A stretch of DNA of 64,000 nucleotides from Streptococcus sp. SN-1 (GCF_041154385.1 NZ_AP028929.1:1-64000), one strand, 5' to 3'; counted from the first letter of the stretch, positions 27,422 through 37,360 are shown. Program-made: numbers and translations. The notes: generated from the sequence alone by a model not told the origin.

Positions 27422-27457
27422 TAGGAGGGCGGGGCTTAGCCCGGCTCTCCTATTTTT
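27422..27457 (+). terminator. Hairpin between rpsB and tsf (attenuator or partial terminator)
   Basis: TAGGAG-G-GC-G-GGGC pairs with GCCC-G-GC-T-CTCCTA around a TTA loop, then TTTTT. The very stable stem with a T-run inside the operon should reduce tsf transcription relative to rpsB or stabilise the upstream message. Confidence 0.75.
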
Positions 27458-27478
27458 AAAAAATATAGGAGAATCAAA

Positions 27479-28519
27479 ATGGCAGAAATTACAGCTAAAC
27501 TTGTAAAAGAATTGCGTGAAAAATCTGGTGCCGGAGTTATGGACGCTAAAAAAGCGCTTGTAGAAACAGACGGTGACATCGAAAAAGCGATTGAATTGCT
27601 TCGTGAAAAAGGTATGGCTAAGGCAGCTAAGAAGGCTGACCGTGTTGCTGCAGAAGGTTTGACTGGTGTTTACGTTAACGGTAATGTTGCAGCAGTTATT
27701 GAAGTAAATGCTGAAACTGACTTCGTTGCGAAAAACGCTCAATTCGTTGAATTGGTAAATACTACAGCTAAAGTTATTGCTGAAGGAAAACCTGCTAATA
27801 ATGAAGAAGCTCTTGCTTTGACAATGCCTTCAGGTGAAACTCTTGAAGCTGCATATGTATCTGCAACAGCAACTATCGGAGAAAAAATCTCATTCCGTCG
27901 CTTTGCATTGATTGAAAAAACAGATGCACAACACTTTGGAGCTTACCAACATAACGGTGGACGTATCGGTGTTATTTCAGTTGTTGAAGGTGGAGACGAA
28001 GCACTTGCTAAACAATTGTCAATGCACATCGCAGCGATGAAACCAACAGTTCTTTCTTACAAAGAATTGGATGAGCAATTTGTTAAAGATGAATTGGCAC
28101 AATTGAACCACGTAATCGACCAAGACAACGAAAGCCGTGCAATGGTTAACAAACCAGCTCTTCCACACTTGAAGTATGGATCAAAATCTCAATTGACTGA
28201 TGAAGTGATTGCTCAAGCTGAAGCTGACATCAAAGCTGAGTTGGCTGCAGAAGGCAAACCAGAAAAAATCTGGGACAAAATTATCCCAGGTAAAATGGAT
28301 CGCTTCATGCTTGACAACACTAAAGTTGACCAAGCTTACACACTTCTTGCACAAGTTTACATCATGGATGATAGCAAGACAGTTGAAGCATACCTTGAAT
28401 TAGTTAACGCTTCAGTAGTTGAGTTCGCTCGCTTTGAAGTTGGTGAAGGTATCGAAAAAGCTGCAAACGACTTTGAAGCTGAAGTTGCAGCTACAATGGC
28501 AGCAGCCTTGAATAACTAA
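27479..28519 (+). CDS. tsf: Elongation factor Ts
   Basis: EF-Ts regenerates EF-Tu-GTP by nucleotide exchange. The 346-residue protein starts with the UBA-like N-terminal domain ([20 protein letters not shown] is the family hallmark) and contains the TDFVAKN motif at about residues 80-86 that contacts EF-Tu. The length agrees with streptococcal EF-Ts. The ATG has ATAGGAG upstream. It follows rpsB in the universal order and ends with a short hairpin terminator. Confidence 0.97.
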   Translation: MAEITAKLVKELREKSGAGVMDAKKALVETDGDIEKAIELLREKGMAKAAKKADRVAAEGLTGVYVNGNVAAVIEVNAETDFVAKNAQFVELVNTTAKVIAEGKPANNEEALALTMPSGETLEAAYVSATATIGEKISFRRFALIEKTDAQHFGAYQHNGGRIGVISVVEGGDEALAKQLSMHIAAMKPTVLSYKELDEQFVKDELAQLNHVIDQDNESRAMVNKPALPHLKYGSKSQLTDEVIAQAEADIKAELAAEGKPEKIWDKIIPGKMDRFMLDNTKVDQAYTLLAQVYIMDDSKTVEAYLELVNASVVEFARFEVGEGIEKAANDFEAEVAATMAAALNN

Positions 28520-28525
28520 TTATAG

Positions 28526-28552
28526 AAAGGAAGTAAATTTGCTTCCTTTTTT
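28526..28552 (+). terminator. Terminator of tsf
   Basis: AAAGGAAG/CTTCCTTT stem with an 8-base loop and T-run. Confidence 0.85.
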
Positions 28553-28600
28553 CTATGCAGTCGATCCTTATAGGGAGAACTTCCTATTTTCAAGGTAAAA

Positions 28601-28624
28601 ATAAAAAGCCCTATAATAAGGGCC
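28601..28624 (-). terminator. Terminator of cysK
   Basis: On the minus strand GCCCTTATTATAGGGC forms a hairpin followed by TTTTTATTTTT, 17 bases after the cysK stop codon. Confidence 0.8.
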
Positions 28625-28640
28625 AATTGTATTTAGGAGA

Positions 28641-29567
28641 CTAAACTTCAAATTCATAGAGTGCTGTAGAGAGATAACGTTCACCGTTATCTGGTGCTAG
28701 AGCAAGGACTTTTTTACCTGTACCTAATTTTTTGGCAATCTCGATGGCTCCGTAGATAGCTGCAGCTGAAGAAATCCCTACAAGGAAACCTTCTTTTCCA
28801 CCAATTTCACGGCCGAGTGCTAGAGCATCGTCTGACGTTACACGAACGATACCATCATAAGCCTTTGTATCCAGTGTATCAGGAATAAATCCAGCTGATA
28901 TACCTTGAATTTTGTGAGGACCAGGTTTTTCACCAGATAGAATGGCGGATTCATCAGCTTCCACTGCAAAAACTTGAATGTTAGAATTTGCTGATTTGAG
29001 TGCATGAGAAACACCAGAAATCGTTCCACCGGTACCCACTCCAGCAACAAAGGCATCTAGTCCATCTTTACCGAAAGTAGCTAGTATTTCAGCTCCTGTT
29101 GTTCTTTCGTGTACTTCTGGATTTGCTGGGTTGTCAAATTGAAGAGGAAGGAAACCATCACGTTCAGCAGCGATTTCTTGAGCCTTAGCAATAGCACCTT
29201 TCATTCCTTCGCTACCAGGAGTAAGGACGAGTTCAGCACCATAGGCTTGGATAATCTTACGTCGTTCCACACTCATAGTTTCAGGCATAACGATAACAAC
29301 TTTATACCCTTTAGCAGCCCCTACCCATGAAAGTCCAATACCAGTGTTTCCACTTGTTGCTTCAACAATAGTAGAACCAGGTTTCAGAATACCATCTTGT
29401 TCAGCTTTTTCAATCATGCTAAGAGCAATACGGTCTTTTACAGAAGAACCAGGGTTAAATGCTTCAAGTTTTACATAGATATCTGCAGCACCTTCTGGCA
29501 CGATGTTGTTGAGTTTAACAATCGGAGTTTGACCGATTAATTCAGTAATGTTGTTATAAATAGACAT
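28641..29567 (-). CDS. cysK: Cysteine synthase A
   Basis: CysK (O-acetylserine sulfhydrylase) makes cysteine from O-acetylserine and sulfide with pyridoxal phosphate. The 308-residue protein has the PLP lysine in [12 protein letters not shown] (about residues 36-47), the substrate loop TSGNTGIGL (about 69-77) and the phosphate-binding [10 protein letters not shown] (about 176-185). These motifs and the length fit CysK better than CysM. Transcribed alone between terminators; no T-box or S-box pattern is visible in its short leader. Confidence 0.95.
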   Translation of the reverse strand: MSIYNNITELIGQTPIVKLNNIVPEGAADIYVKLEAFNPGSSVKDRIALSMIEKAEQDGILKPGSTIVEATSGNTGIGLSWVGAAKGYKVVIVMPETMSVERRKIIQAYGAELVLTPGSEGMKGAIAKAQEIAAERDGFLPLQFDNPANPEVHERTTGAEILATFGKDGLDAFVAGVGTGGTISGVSHALKSANSNIQVFAVEADESAILSGEKPGPHKIQGISAGFIPDTLDTKAYDGIVRVTSDDALALGREIGGKEGFLVGISSAAAIYGAIEIAKKLGTGKKVLALAPDNGERYLSTALYEFEV

Positions 29568-29632
29568 ATGAATACCTCTTTGTATAAGATATTTCTAGTA
29601 TAACGCTATCTATACCATTTGTAAAATATAGA

Positions 29633-29655
29633 AATCCTATCGAAGCGATAGGATT
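29633..29655 (-). terminator. Terminator of the PH-domain gene
   Basis: AATCCTATCG/CGATAGGATT perfect 10-bp stem with a 3-base loop, between the PH-domain gene and cysK. Confidence 0.8.
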
Positions 29656-29663
29656 TTTTTATA

Positions 29664-30107
29664 TCATAGGTCTAAGCCATTAATTTTTAAGCGATTGTGA
29701 TAGGCTAATTCTAGTAAATATGTATAAAGTGGAACGATATCTGTTTTCTTAGGGAATTCAAATTTGTGAACACTAAAATGTTCATTATGTGCTTTTAGAA
29801 AGATATTTTCTAAATAAGTAATAGTAATTTCACTATCATCTATACCTGCTCCCGCAGTTTCCATTTCAACGTTAACAATGTTCATCAAAAAGATTGATTT
29901 AATAGACATCTTACGACCAGTAGCGCCTTGTTTATCTGTAAAGATAATACGTATATTGGTAAATATAATTGAGTCACGAATAAGTTTATATCCACTTTGA
30001 ATTTCTTCGTTTTCTAGTAAATATTGTCCATATTCTTTGATAAGAGTTTCTTTGTTTTGCTCGCTAAAGTTACCAGCGAGTCCTTGAATGAACTTTCCAA
30101 ATGCCAT
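29664..30107 (-). CDS. Bacterial PH-domain protein
   Basis: A 147-residue soluble protein that resembles bacterial pleckstrin-homology domains (bPH_1 type), recognised from its beta-rich pattern with SGYKLIRDSIIFTNIRIIF and the downstream GRKMSIKSIFLMNI and a C-terminal helix. No catalytic motif, signal peptide or membrane segment is seen. The biological role of these proteins is unknown. It lies 15 bases after the YigZ-type gene in the same direction, so they may be co-transcribed. RBS AAAGGAG precedes the ATG. Confidence 0.75.
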   Translation of the reverse strand: MAFGKFIQGLAGNFSEQNKETLIKEYGQYLLENEEIQSGYKLIRDSIIFTNIRIIFTDKQGATGRKMSIKSIFLMNIVNVEMETAGAGIDDSEITITYLENIFLKAHNEHFSVHKFEFPKKTDIVPLYTYLLELAYHNRLKINGLDL

Positions 30108-30122
30108 ATTTCTCTCCTTTGT

Positions 30123-30758
30123 TTACACTAAGTTTACAGGAACTTCAACTTCGCGTAAACCTTGATCAGTTAAAGTGACTTTTCCATTAAAAAACTCTAC
30201 AAGTGCAGCTTTAATATTTTCTTTTTCTTCTTTATCAACATAAATCATCGTATCGACTTGATCTGTAAAGTTTGTATCCAGCTCCATGAGATTATGTTCT
30301 TTAAGGAAGTTACTGTACTCTTGATACTGAGCGTAAGACATTTGAATAGCAATGCCCGCCTGTTCCTTTATTTCAATGATGCCAATTTCTTTGACAGCTA
30401 AGGCAACACTGCCGGCGTAAGCACGAATCAGTCCTCCAGCGCCTAGTTTAATGCCACCAAAGTAGCGTGTCACTACCACACAGACATTGGTGAGGTTGTG
30501 ATTTTCTAGTACCCCTAGCATGGGAACGCCAGCAGTACCACTGGGCTCACCATCATCACTTGTTCGTTTGATTTCACTACGTTCCCCAATAATAAATGCA
30601 GAGCAGTTATGCGTCGCTTTGTAGTGTTCTTTTTTGATGGTGGTAATGAAGTCACGAGCCTCTTCTTCGCTATAAACACGCTTGGCATGACAGATAAAGC
30701 GTGATTTTTTGATTTCTTCTTGGACTTGTCCGTCCTCTTTAATTGTTCTAAATTCCAT
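30123..30758 (-). CDS. YigZ/IMPACT-family protein (UPF0029)
   Basis: A 211-residue member of the YigZ/IMPACT family. The N-terminal UPF0029 domain (about 1-125) shows the hallmark SRFICHAKRV, the central DDGEPSGTAGVPML and VVVTRYFGGIKLGAGGL. The C-terminal part (about 135-205) is the ferredoxin-like DUF1949 domain. The eukaryotic relative IMPACT influences translational control; the bacterial role is not established. It diverges from comFA, with which it shares a 56-base intergenic region, an arrangement conserved in many Firmicutes. Confidence 0.9.
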   Translation of the reverse strand: MEFRTIKEDGQVQEEIKKSRFICHAKRVYSEEEARDFITTIKKEHYKATHNCSAFIIGERSEIKRTSDDGEPSGTAGVPMLGVLENHNLTNVCVVVTRYFGGIKLGAGGLIRAYAGSVALAVKEIGIIEIKEQAGIAIQMSYAQYQEYSNFLKEHNLMELDTNFTDQVDTMIYVDKEEKENIKAALVEFFNGKVTLTDQGLREVEVPVNLV

Positions 30759-30799
30759 GATCTAATTGTACTAAAAAATCATCTAAAGTGCTAGGTTTT

Positions 30800-30807
30800 T
30801 ACGAATA
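30800..30807 (+). promoter_or_regulatory. ComX-box (cin-box) of comFA
   Basis: TACGAATA is a perfect match to the late-competence promoter recognised by sigma factor ComX, preceded by a T-run. It ends only 7 bases before the comFA ATG, so the transcript should have almost no leader. Confidence 0.88.
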
Positions 30808-30814
30808 AAGAAGT

Positions 30815-32113
30815 ATGAAAGTAAATCCAAACTATCTCGGTCGTTTGTTTACTGAGAATGAATTAACAGAAGAGGAGCGTCAGTTGGCGGAGAAACTTCC
30901 AGCAATGAGAAAGGAGAAGGAGAAACTTTTCTGTCAACGTTGTAATAGTATTATTCTAGAGGAATGGTATTTGCCCATCGGTGCTTACTATTGTCGAGAG
31001 TGCTTGCTGATGAAGCGAGTCAGGAGTGACCAAGCTTTATACTATTTTCCGCAGGAGGATTTTCCTAAACAGGATGTTCTTAAATGGCGTGGTCAATTAA
31101 CTCCTTTTCAAGAGAAGGTGTCAGAGGGACTAATTCGAGCTGTCGACAAGCAAGAGCCAACCTTGGTACATGCGGTGACAGGAGCTGGAAAGACGGAAAT
31201 GATTTATCAAGTAGTGGCTAAAGTGATTAATGCGGGAGGTGCAGTGTGTTTGGCCAGTCCTCGCATAGATGTTTGTTTAGAGCTGTATAAGCGCCTGCAA
31301 GATGATTTTGCTTGCGAGATAGCCCTCCTACATGGAGAATCGGAACCTTATTTTCGAACACCACTAGTTGTTGCGACGACCCATCAGTTATTGAAGTTTT
31401 ATCAAGCTTTTGATTTGCTGATAGTGGATGAAGTAGATGCTTTTCCTTATGTTGATAATCCCACGCTTTACCATGCTGTCAAGAATAGTGTAAAGGAGAA
31501 TGGGCTGAGAATCTTTTTAACAGCGACTTCGACCGATGAGTTAGATAGGAAGGTTCGCATAGGAGAATTAAAACGATTGAGTTTGCCAAGACGATTTCAT
31601 GGGAATCCGTTGATTATCCCTAAACCAGTTTGGTTATCTGATTTTAATCGCTACTTAGATAAGAATCGTTTGTCACCAAAGTTAAAGTCCTATATTGAGA
31701 AGCAGAGAAAGACATCTTATCCGTTACTCATTTTTGCATCAGAAATTAAGAAAGGGGGACAGTTAAAAGAAATCTTACAGGAGCAATTTCCAAATGAGAA
31801 AATTGGTTTTGTATCGTCTGTAACAGAAGATCGATTAGAGAAAGTACAAGCTTTTCGAGATGGAGAATTGACAATACTTATCAGTACTACAATCTTGGAG
31901 CGTGGAGTTACTTTCCCTTGTGTGGATGTTTTCGTAGTGGAGGCCAATCATCGTCTGTTTACCAAGTCTAGTTTGATTCAGATTGGTGGACGAGTTGGGC
32001 GAAGCATGGATAGACCGACAGGAGATTTACTTTTCTTCCATGATGGATTAAATGCTTCAATCAAGAAGGCAATTAAGGAAATTCAGCAGATGAACAAGGA
32101 GGCAGGCTTATGA
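30815..32113 (+). CDS. comFA: Competence DNA translocation helicase ComFA
   Basis: ComFA is a DEAD-box-like ATPase that helps drive single-stranded DNA through the ComEC channel during transformation. The 432-residue protein has a four-cysteine zinc motif (CQRC...CREC, about residues 40-65), Walker A TGAGKTEM (about 122-129), the DEVD box IVDEVDAF, and helicase motif VI IQIGGRVGRS (about 389-398). The start at 30815 lies just after the ComX box with at best a weak AAGAAG, suggesting a very short leader. It overlaps comFC by 4 bases. Induced late in competence. Confidence 0.95.
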   Translation: MKVNPNYLGRLFTENELTEEERQLAEKLPAMRKEKEKLFCQRCNSIILEEWYLPIGAYYCRECLLMKRVRSDQALYYFPQEDFPKQDVLKWRGQLTPFQEKVSEGLIRAVDKQEPTLVHAVTGAGKTEMIYQVVAKVINAGGAVCLASPRIDVCLELYKRLQDDFACEIALLHGESEPYFRTPLVVATTHQLLKFYQAFDLLIVDEVDAFPYVDNPTLYHAVKNSVKENGLRIFLTATSTDELDRKVRIGELKRLSLPRRFHGNPLIIPKPVWLSDFNRYLDKNRLSPKLKSYIEKQRKTSYPLLIFASEIKKGGQLKEILQEQFPNEKIGFVSSVTEDRLEKVQAFRDGELTILISTTILERGVTFPCVDVFVVEANHRLFTKSSLIQIGGRVGRSMDRPTGDLLFFHDGLNASIKKAIKEIQQMNKEAGL

Positions 32114-32772
32114 AGTGTTTGTTATGTGGGCAGACTATGAAGATTGTTTTAACTTTTAGTAGTCTCTTACTTCTGAAGAATGATGTCTCCTGTCTTTGTT
32201 TAGATTGTGATTCTACTTTTGAGAAAATTGGAGAAGAGTACTGTCCAAACTGTATGAAAATAGGGTTGTCAACAAAGTGTCAAGATTGTCAATTTTGGTG
32301 TAAAGAAGGAGTTGAGGTCAGTCATAGAGCGATTTTTACTTACAATCAAGCTATGAAGGATTTTTTCAGTCGGTATAAGTTTGATGGAGACTTCCTTTTA
32401 AGAAAAGTGTTCGCTTCATTTTTAAGTGCGGAGTTGAAAAAATACAAAGAGTATCAATTTGTCGTCATTCCCCTAAGCCCTGAAAGATTGCTTGAGAGGG
32501 GATTTAACCAGGTTGAAGGTTTAGTTGAAGCAGCAGGGTTCTCTTTTCAAGACTTACTAGAGAAGAGAGAAGAGCGGACCAGTTCTTCTAAAAATCGTTC
32601 AGAACGCTTGGCAACAGAACTTCCTTTCTTTATTAAAAGTGGAGTTACTATTCCTAAAAAAATCCTACTTATAGATGACATTTACACTACGGGAACAACT
32701 ATAAATCGTGTGAAGAAGCTGTTGGAAGAAGCTGGTGCTGAAGATGTAAAAACATTTTCCCTTGTAAGATGA
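32110..32772 (+). CDS. comFC: Competence protein ComFC (phosphoribosyltransferase-like)
   Basis: ComFC is a 220-residue protein needed for full transformation; it binds single-stranded DNA and ComFA partners. It has N-terminal zinc-ribbon cysteines (CLLCG, CLCLDC, CPNC, CQDC; residues 3-60) and a C-terminal phosphoribosyltransferase fold with the PRPP loop ILLIDDIYTTGTTI (about 187-200). Enzymatic activity of the fold is not established. Translationally coupled to comFA and under the same ComX promoter. The next gene, hpf, has its own promoter. Confidence 0.94.
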   Translation: MKCLLCGQTMKIVLTFSSLLLLKNDVSCLCLDCDSTFEKIGEEYCPNCMKIGLSTKCQDCQFWCKEGVEVSHRAIFTYNQAMKDFFSRYKFDGDFLLRKVFASFLSAELKKYKEYQFVVIPLSPERLLERGFNQVEGLVEAAGFSFQDLLEKREERTSSSKNRSERLATELPFFIKSGVTIPKKILLIDDIYTTGTTINRVKKLLEEAGAEDVKTFSLVR

Positions 32773-32781
32773 GGAAAAAAT

Positions 32782-32810
32782 TTGCAAAAATAAAATGAAA
32801 GCGTTATAAT
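32782..32810 (+). promoter_or_regulatory. hpf promoter with cre-like sequence
   Basis: TTGCAA (32782-32787), a 17-base spacer and TATAAT (32805-32810). ATGAAAGCGTTATAA (32795-32809) matches the catabolite-responsive consensus WTGNAANCGNWNNCW with one mismatch and overlaps the -10, so CcpA control is possible. Confidence 0.5.
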
Positions 32811-32851
32811 GAAATCAGAAAAACAAAAATGTTTAGAAAGAAGGTACTCAT

Positions 32852-33400
32852 ATGATTAAATATAGTATCCGTGGTGAAAACCTAGAAGTAACAGAAGCAA
32901 TTCGTGATTATGTAGTTTCTAAACTCGAAAAGATCGAAAAGTATTTTCAAGCTGAACAAGAGTTGGATGCTCGAGTTAACTTGAAGGTGTATCGTGAAAA
33001 AACTGCTAAAGTGGAGGTAACGATTCCACTTGGATCAATTACTCTTCGTGCAGAAGATGTGTCTCAAGATATGTATGGTTCAATTGACCTTGTAACCGAT
33101 AAAATTGAACGTCAGATTCGTAAAAATAAAACAAAAATCGAGCGTAAAAATAAAAATAAGGTAGCAACTAGTCAATTATTTACAGAGGCTTTGGTGGAAG
33201 ATCCAAATGTTGTCCAGTCTAGAGTTGTTCGTTCAAAACAAATTGATTTAAAACCAATGGATTTGGAAGAAGCTATTCTACAGATGGATTTGTTGGAACA
33301 TGATTTCTTTATCTATGTGGATGTTGAAGATCAGACAACCAATGTGATTTATCGTCGTGAGGATGGCGAGATTGGCTTGTTAGAAGTTAAAGAATCTTAA
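32852..33400 (+). CDS. hpf: Long-form ribosome hibernation promoting factor HPF
   Basis: This 182-residue long HPF binds the 30S decoding region and dimerises ribosomes into inactive 100S particles in poor growth conditions. An N-terminal S30AE domain (about 1-100, MIKYSIRGENLEVTEAI at the start) is joined by a variable linker to a C-terminal dimerisation domain (about 125-180, RSKQIDLKPMDLEEAILQM is its start). RBS GAAAGAAGG precedes the ATG. It is monocistronic and followed by a long hairpin terminator. Sometimes annotated raiA or yfiA. Confidence 0.95.
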   Translation: MIKYSIRGENLEVTEAIRDYVVSKLEKIEKYFQAEQELDARVNLKVYREKTAKVEVTIPLGSITLRAEDVSQDMYGSIDLVTDKIERQIRKNKTKIERKNKNKVATSQLFTEALVEDPNVVQSRVVRSKQIDLKPMDLEEAILQMDLLEHDFFIYVDVEDQTTNVIYRREDGEIGLLEVKES

Positions 33401-33414
33401 TTTCAATATGTGTA

Positions 33415-33445
33415 AAGGAAGGTTTACTAAATTGTAAACCTCCTT
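33415..33445 (+). terminator. Terminator of hpf
   Basis: AAGGA-A-GGTTTAC pairs with GTAAACC-TCCTT (one bulge), followed by a T-run. Confidence 0.85.
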
Positions 33446-33535
33446 TTTCTTATAATTGATAGAATTACTGATTACACGTTTAAAAAGTCGCTTTTTGGTG
33501 GTTATTATGGTATAATGGGTGCCAAGAGGTTTGGA

Positions 33536-35509
33536 ATGAAAAAATTTTATGTAAGTCCTATTTTCCCCTTAATATTAGGAATAGTGGCGTTCGGAGTGCT
33601 ATCTGTGCAACTTGTTTTTGTAACGAATACACTGGTAACGCTATTTCTTTTGCTACTTATTTTGGGTTCATATATTTTACTATTCATCCATCAGAGAGAC
33701 TATTACTCAAGGAGTGAAGTAGAACAAATCCAGTATGTAAACCACCAAGCTGAAGAAAGTTTGACAACCTTGTTAGAACAGATGCCTGTTGGAGTTATTA
33801 AGTTAGACTTGTCGTCAGGTGAAGTTGAATGGTTTAATCCTTATGCTGAATTGATTTTGACTAATGAAGTAGGCGAGATTGATGTGGCATTAATTCAAAC
33901 AATTATTAAGGCATCGGTAGGAAATCCAGGTTCTTATGCCACCTTGGGTGAGACTCGTTATTCGGTTCATATGGACAAGGTATCTGGAGTTCTGTACTTC
34001 TTTGATGTGTCTGGAGAATACGAAGCGACTGTTGAGTTAGTAACGAGTCGACCTGTGATTGGGATCGTTTCTGTTGACAACTACGATGATTTAGAAGATG
34101 AAACATCCGAGTCTGATATCAGTCATATTAACAGTTTTGTAGCCAACTTTGTTTCAGAATTTGCTGGGAAACATGCCATGTTCTCCCGTCGAGTGAGTAT
34201 GGACCGTTTTTATCTATTTACGGACTACACGGTGCTTGAAGGATTGATGAATGATAAATTTTCTGTTATCGATGCTTTCAGAGAAGAGTCGAAACAGAGA
34301 CAGTTGCCTTTGACCTTAAGTATGGGCTTTTCTTATGGTGATGGAAATCATGATGAGATCGGGAAAGTTGCTTTGCTCAATTTGAACTTGGCTGAAGTGC
34401 GTGGTGGTGACCAGGTGGTTGTCAAGGAGAACGACGAAACAAAAAATCCAGTTTATTTTGGTGGTGGGTCTGCTGCCTCAATCAAACGTACACGGACTCG
34501 TACGCGTGCTATGATGACAGCTATTTCAGATAAGATTCGAAGTGTGGATCAGGTTTTTGTAGTTGGTCACAAAAATTTAGATATGGATGCTTTGGGCTCT
34601 GCTGTAGGTATGCAGTTATTTGCCAGCAATGTAACTGAAAATAGTTATGCTATTTATGACGAAGAACAAATGTCGCCGGATATTGAACGAGCTGTTTCAT
34701 TCTTAGAAAAAGAAGGAGTTACGAAGTTGTTGTCTGTTAAGGAAGCAATGGGCTTGGTGACTAATCGTTCTTTGTTGATTCTTGTAGACCATTCAAAGAC
34801 TGCCTTAACTTTATCGAAAGAATTTTATGATTTGTTTACACAGACCATTGTTATTGACCACCACAGAAGGGATCAGGATTTTCCTGATAATGCCGTTATC
34901 ACTTATATCGAAAGTGGTGCCAGCAGTGCCAGTGAGTTGGTAACGGAATTGATTCAGTTCCAGAATTCTAAGAAAAATCGTTTGAGTCGTATGCAGGCCA
35001 GTGTTTTGATGGCTGGTATGATGCTGGATACTAAAAATTTCACCTCACGAGTGACTAGTCGAACATTTGATGTTGCTAGCTATCTCAGAACGAGAGGAAG
35101 TGATAGTATTGCTATCCAAGAAATCGCTGCGACAGATTTTGAAGAATATCGTGAGGTCAATGAACTGATTTTACAGGGGCGTAAATTAGGTTCAGATGTA
35201 TTGATAGCAGAGGCTACGGACTCGAAATGCTATGATACAGTTGTTATTAGTAAGGCAGCAGATGCCATGTTAGCTATGTCAGGTATTGAAGCGAGTTTTG
35301 TTCTTGCGAAAAATACACAAGGATTTATATCCATCTCAGCTCGTAGTCGTAGTAAACTGAATGTACAACGGATTATGGAAGAGTTAGGCGGTGGAGGTCA
35401 TTTTAATTTGGCAGCAGCTCAAATTAAGGATTTAAGCTTGTCAGAAGCGGGTGAAAAACTGACAGAAATTGTATTAAATGAAATAAAGGAAAAGGAGAAA
35501 GAAGAATGA
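33536..35509 (+). CDS. gdpP: Cyclic-di-AMP phosphodiesterase GdpP
   Basis: GdpP (pneumococcal Pde1) hydrolyses c-di-AMP to pApA and so affects potassium balance, beta-lactam tolerance and competence. The start at 33536 (after AAGAGG) is preferred because an upstream ATG at 33515 overlaps the TATAAT -10 element (33511-33516). The 657 residues comprise two membrane helices (about 10-55), a degenerate PAS domain, a modified GGDEF domain (about 170-300) and a C-terminal DHH/DHHA1 catalytic region with [20 protein letters not shown] and the [12 protein letters not shown] motif. It overlaps rplI by 4 bases. Confidence 0.95.
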   Translation: MKKFYVSPIFPLILGIVAFGVLSVQLVFVTNTLVTLFLLLLILGSYILLFIHQRDYYSRSEVEQIQYVNHQAEESLTTLLEQMPVGVIKLDLSSGEVEWFNPYAELILTNEVGEIDVALIQTIIKASVGNPGSYATLGETRYSVHMDKVSGVLYFFDVSGEYEATVELVTSRPVIGIVSVDNYDDLEDETSESDISHINSFVANFVSEFAGKHAMFSRRVSMDRFYLFTDYTVLEGLMNDKFSVIDAFREESKQRQLPLTLSMGFSYGDGNHDEIGKVALLNLNLAEVRGGDQVVVKENDETKNPVYFGGGSAASIKRTRTRTRAMMTAISDKIRSVDQVFVVGHKNLDMDALGSAVGMQLFASNVTENSYAIYDEEQMSPDIERAVSFLEKEGVTKLLSVKEAMGLVTNRSLLILVDHSKTALTLSKEFYDLFTQTIVIDHHRRDQDFPDNAVITYIESGASSASELVTELIQFQNSKKNRLSRMQASVLMAGMMLDTKNFTSRVTSRTFDVASYLRTRGSDSIAIQEIAATDFEEYREVNELILQGRKLGSDVLIAEATDSKCYDTVVISKAADAMLAMSGIEASFVLAKNTQGFISISARSRSKLNVQRIMEELGGGGHFNLAAAQIKDLSLSEAGEKLTEIVLNEIKEKEKEE

Positions 35510-35958
35510 AAGTAATCTTTTTAGCAGATGTTAAAGGAAAAGGTAAAAAAGGCGAAATTAAGGAAGTGCCAACAGGGTATGCACAAAACTTTCTTATCAA
35601 AAAGAATCTAGCCAAAGAAGCGACTGCTCAAGCGGTAGGTGAGCTTCGTGGTAAACAAAAATCTGAAGAAAAAGCTCATGCTGAGATGATTGCAGAAGCA
35701 AAAGCAATTAAAGCCCAATTAGAGGCAGAAGAAACTGTTGTAGAATTTGTTGAAAAGGTTGGTCCAGATGGCCGTACTTTTGGTTCTATTACCAATAAGA
35801 AAATTGCAGAAGAATTGCAAAAGCAATTTGGAATTAAGATTGATAAACGTCATATCCAAGTACAAGCTCCGATTCGAGCGGTTGGTTTGATTGATGTGCC
35901 AGTGAAAATCTATCAAGATATCACAAGTGTCATCAATCTTCGTGTGAAAGAAGGATAA
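35506..35958 (+). CDS. rplI: 50S ribosomal protein L9
   Basis: L9 binds 23S rRNA domain V and extends from the L1 side of the 50S subunit. The 150-residue protein has the typical N-terminal domain with [20 protein letters not shown] (about 13-32), a long connecting helix (about 41-75) and a C-terminal domain (about 80-150). Its ATG overlaps the gdpP stop codon, and dnaB follows, the order found in most Firmicutes. Confidence 0.97.
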   Translation: MKVIFLADVKGKGKKGEIKEVPTGYAQNFLIKKNLAKEATAQAVGELRGKQKSEEKAHAEMIAEAKAIKAQLEAEETVVEFVEKVGPDGRTFGSITNKKIAEELQKQFGIKIDKRHIQVQAPIRAVGLIDVPVKIYQDITSVINLRVKEG

Positions 35959-36001
35959 ATTTACACCTTCTTGACAAGATTGTAAAAGGAAGGGAAGTCT
36001 G

Positions 36002-37360
36002 ATGGCAGAAGTAGAAGAGTTACGAGTACAACCTCAAGATATCTTGGCTGAGCAATCCGTTTTAGGGGCTATCTTTATTGACGAGAGTAAGCTTGTTTTT
36101 GTTCGAGAATATATTGAGTCTCGGGACTTTTTTAAGTATGCCCATCGATTGATTTTCCAAGCTATGGTCGATTTATCCGACCGTGGCGATGCTATAGATG
36201 CAACAACGGTTCGTACCATTCTTGATAATCAAGGTGATTTACAGAATATTGGTGGCCTGTCTTACTTGGTTGAGATTGTCAATTCTGTGCCAACTTCTGC
36301 TAACGCGGAGTATTATGCTAAAATTGTTGCAGAAAAGGCTATGTTACGGCGATTAATCGCCAAGTTGACAGAGTCTGTCAATCAAGCTTACGAGGCTTCG
36401 CAACCAGCTGATGAAATCATTGCTCAGGCAGAAAAAGGACTGATTGATGTCAGTGAAAATGCTAATCGAAGTGGATTTAAGAATATTCGAGATGTGTTGA
36501 ATGTCAACTTTGGAAATCTGGAAGCTCGCTCGCAACAAACGACCGATATTACAGGGATTGCGACAGGTTATCGTGACTTGGATCATATGACGACTGGTCT
36601 GCATGAAGAGGAGTTGATTATCTTAGCAGCCCGTCCAGCGGTTGGTAAGACAGCCTTTGCCTTGAATATCGCTCAGAACATTGGGACTAAGTTGGACAAA
36701 ACGGTTGCTATTTTTTCACTGGAAATGGGTGCGGAAAGTCTAGTGGATCGTATGTTGGCGGCAGAAGGTTTGGTAGAATCCCATTCTATCCGTACGGGGC
36801 AATTGACCGATGAGGAATGGCAAAAGTATACCATTGCTCAAGGGAATCTAGCAAACGCGAGTATCTATATCGATGATACACCAGGGATTCGGATCACGGA
36901 AATTCGTTCTCGCTCACGTAAACTTGCTCAAGAAACGGGCAATCTTGGTTTAATTTTGATAGATTACTTGCAATTGATTACAGGTACAGGCCGAGAAAAT
37001 CGTCAACAAGAAGTTTCAGAAATTTCACGTCAGTTAAAAATTCTAGCCAAGGAATTGAAGGTTCCAGTAATCGCTCTAAGTCAACTTTCTCGTGGTGTAG
37101 AACAACGTCAGGATAAGAGACCAGTCTTGTCTGATATTCGTGAATCTGGGTCTATTGAGCAGGACGCTGATATCGTAGCCTTTCTTTATCGCGACGATTA
37201 CTATGAGCGTGGTGGTGAAGAAGAGGAAGGGATACCAAATAATAAGGTAGAAGTTATTATCGAGAAAAACCGTAGTGGAGCTCGTGGAACGGTGGAATTA
37301 ATTTTCCAAAAAGAATACAATAAATTTTCAAGTATCTCAAAAAGGGAGGAAATAAGATGA
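36002..37360 (+). CDS. dnaB: Replicative DNA helicase (DnaB; DnaC in Bacillus nomenclature)
   Basis: The hexameric helicase that unwinds DNA at the replication fork. The 452-residue protein has an N-terminal primase-interacting domain (about 10-150), a linker, and a RecA-like C-terminal domain with Walker A ARPAVGKTAFALN (about 211-223), Walker B LILIDYLQLI (about 317-326) and the arginine-finger region. The start is preceded by GGAAGGGAAG. It follows rplI and overlaps the Veg gene by 4 bases. Confidence 0.96.
   Translation: MAEVEELRVQPQDILAEQSVLGAIFIDESKLVFVREYIESRDFFKYAHRLIFQAMVDLSDRGDAIDATTVRTILDNQGDLQNIGGLSYLVEIVNSVPTSANAEYYAKIVAEKAMLRRLIAKLTESVNQAYEASQPADEIIAQAEKGLIDVSENANRSGFKNIRDVLNVNFGNLEARSQQTTDITGIATGYRDLDHMTTGLHEEELIILAARPAVGKTAFALNIAQNIGTKLDKTVAIFSLEMGAESLVDRMLAAEGLVESHSIRTGQLTDEEWQKYTIAQGNLANASIYIDDTPGIRITEIRSRSRKLAQETGNLGLILIDYLQLITGTGRENRQQEVSEISRQLKILAKELKVPVIALSQLSRGVEQRQDKRPVLSDIRESGSIEQDADIVAFLYRDDYYERGGEEEEGIPNNKVEVIIEKNRSGARGTVELIFQKEYNKFSSISKREEIR

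Noticed and set aside
33515..33535. Earlier gdpP start at 33515
   Set aside because: That ATG overlaps the TATAAT -10 element, so it cannot be in the transcript; AAGAGG precedes ATG 33536.
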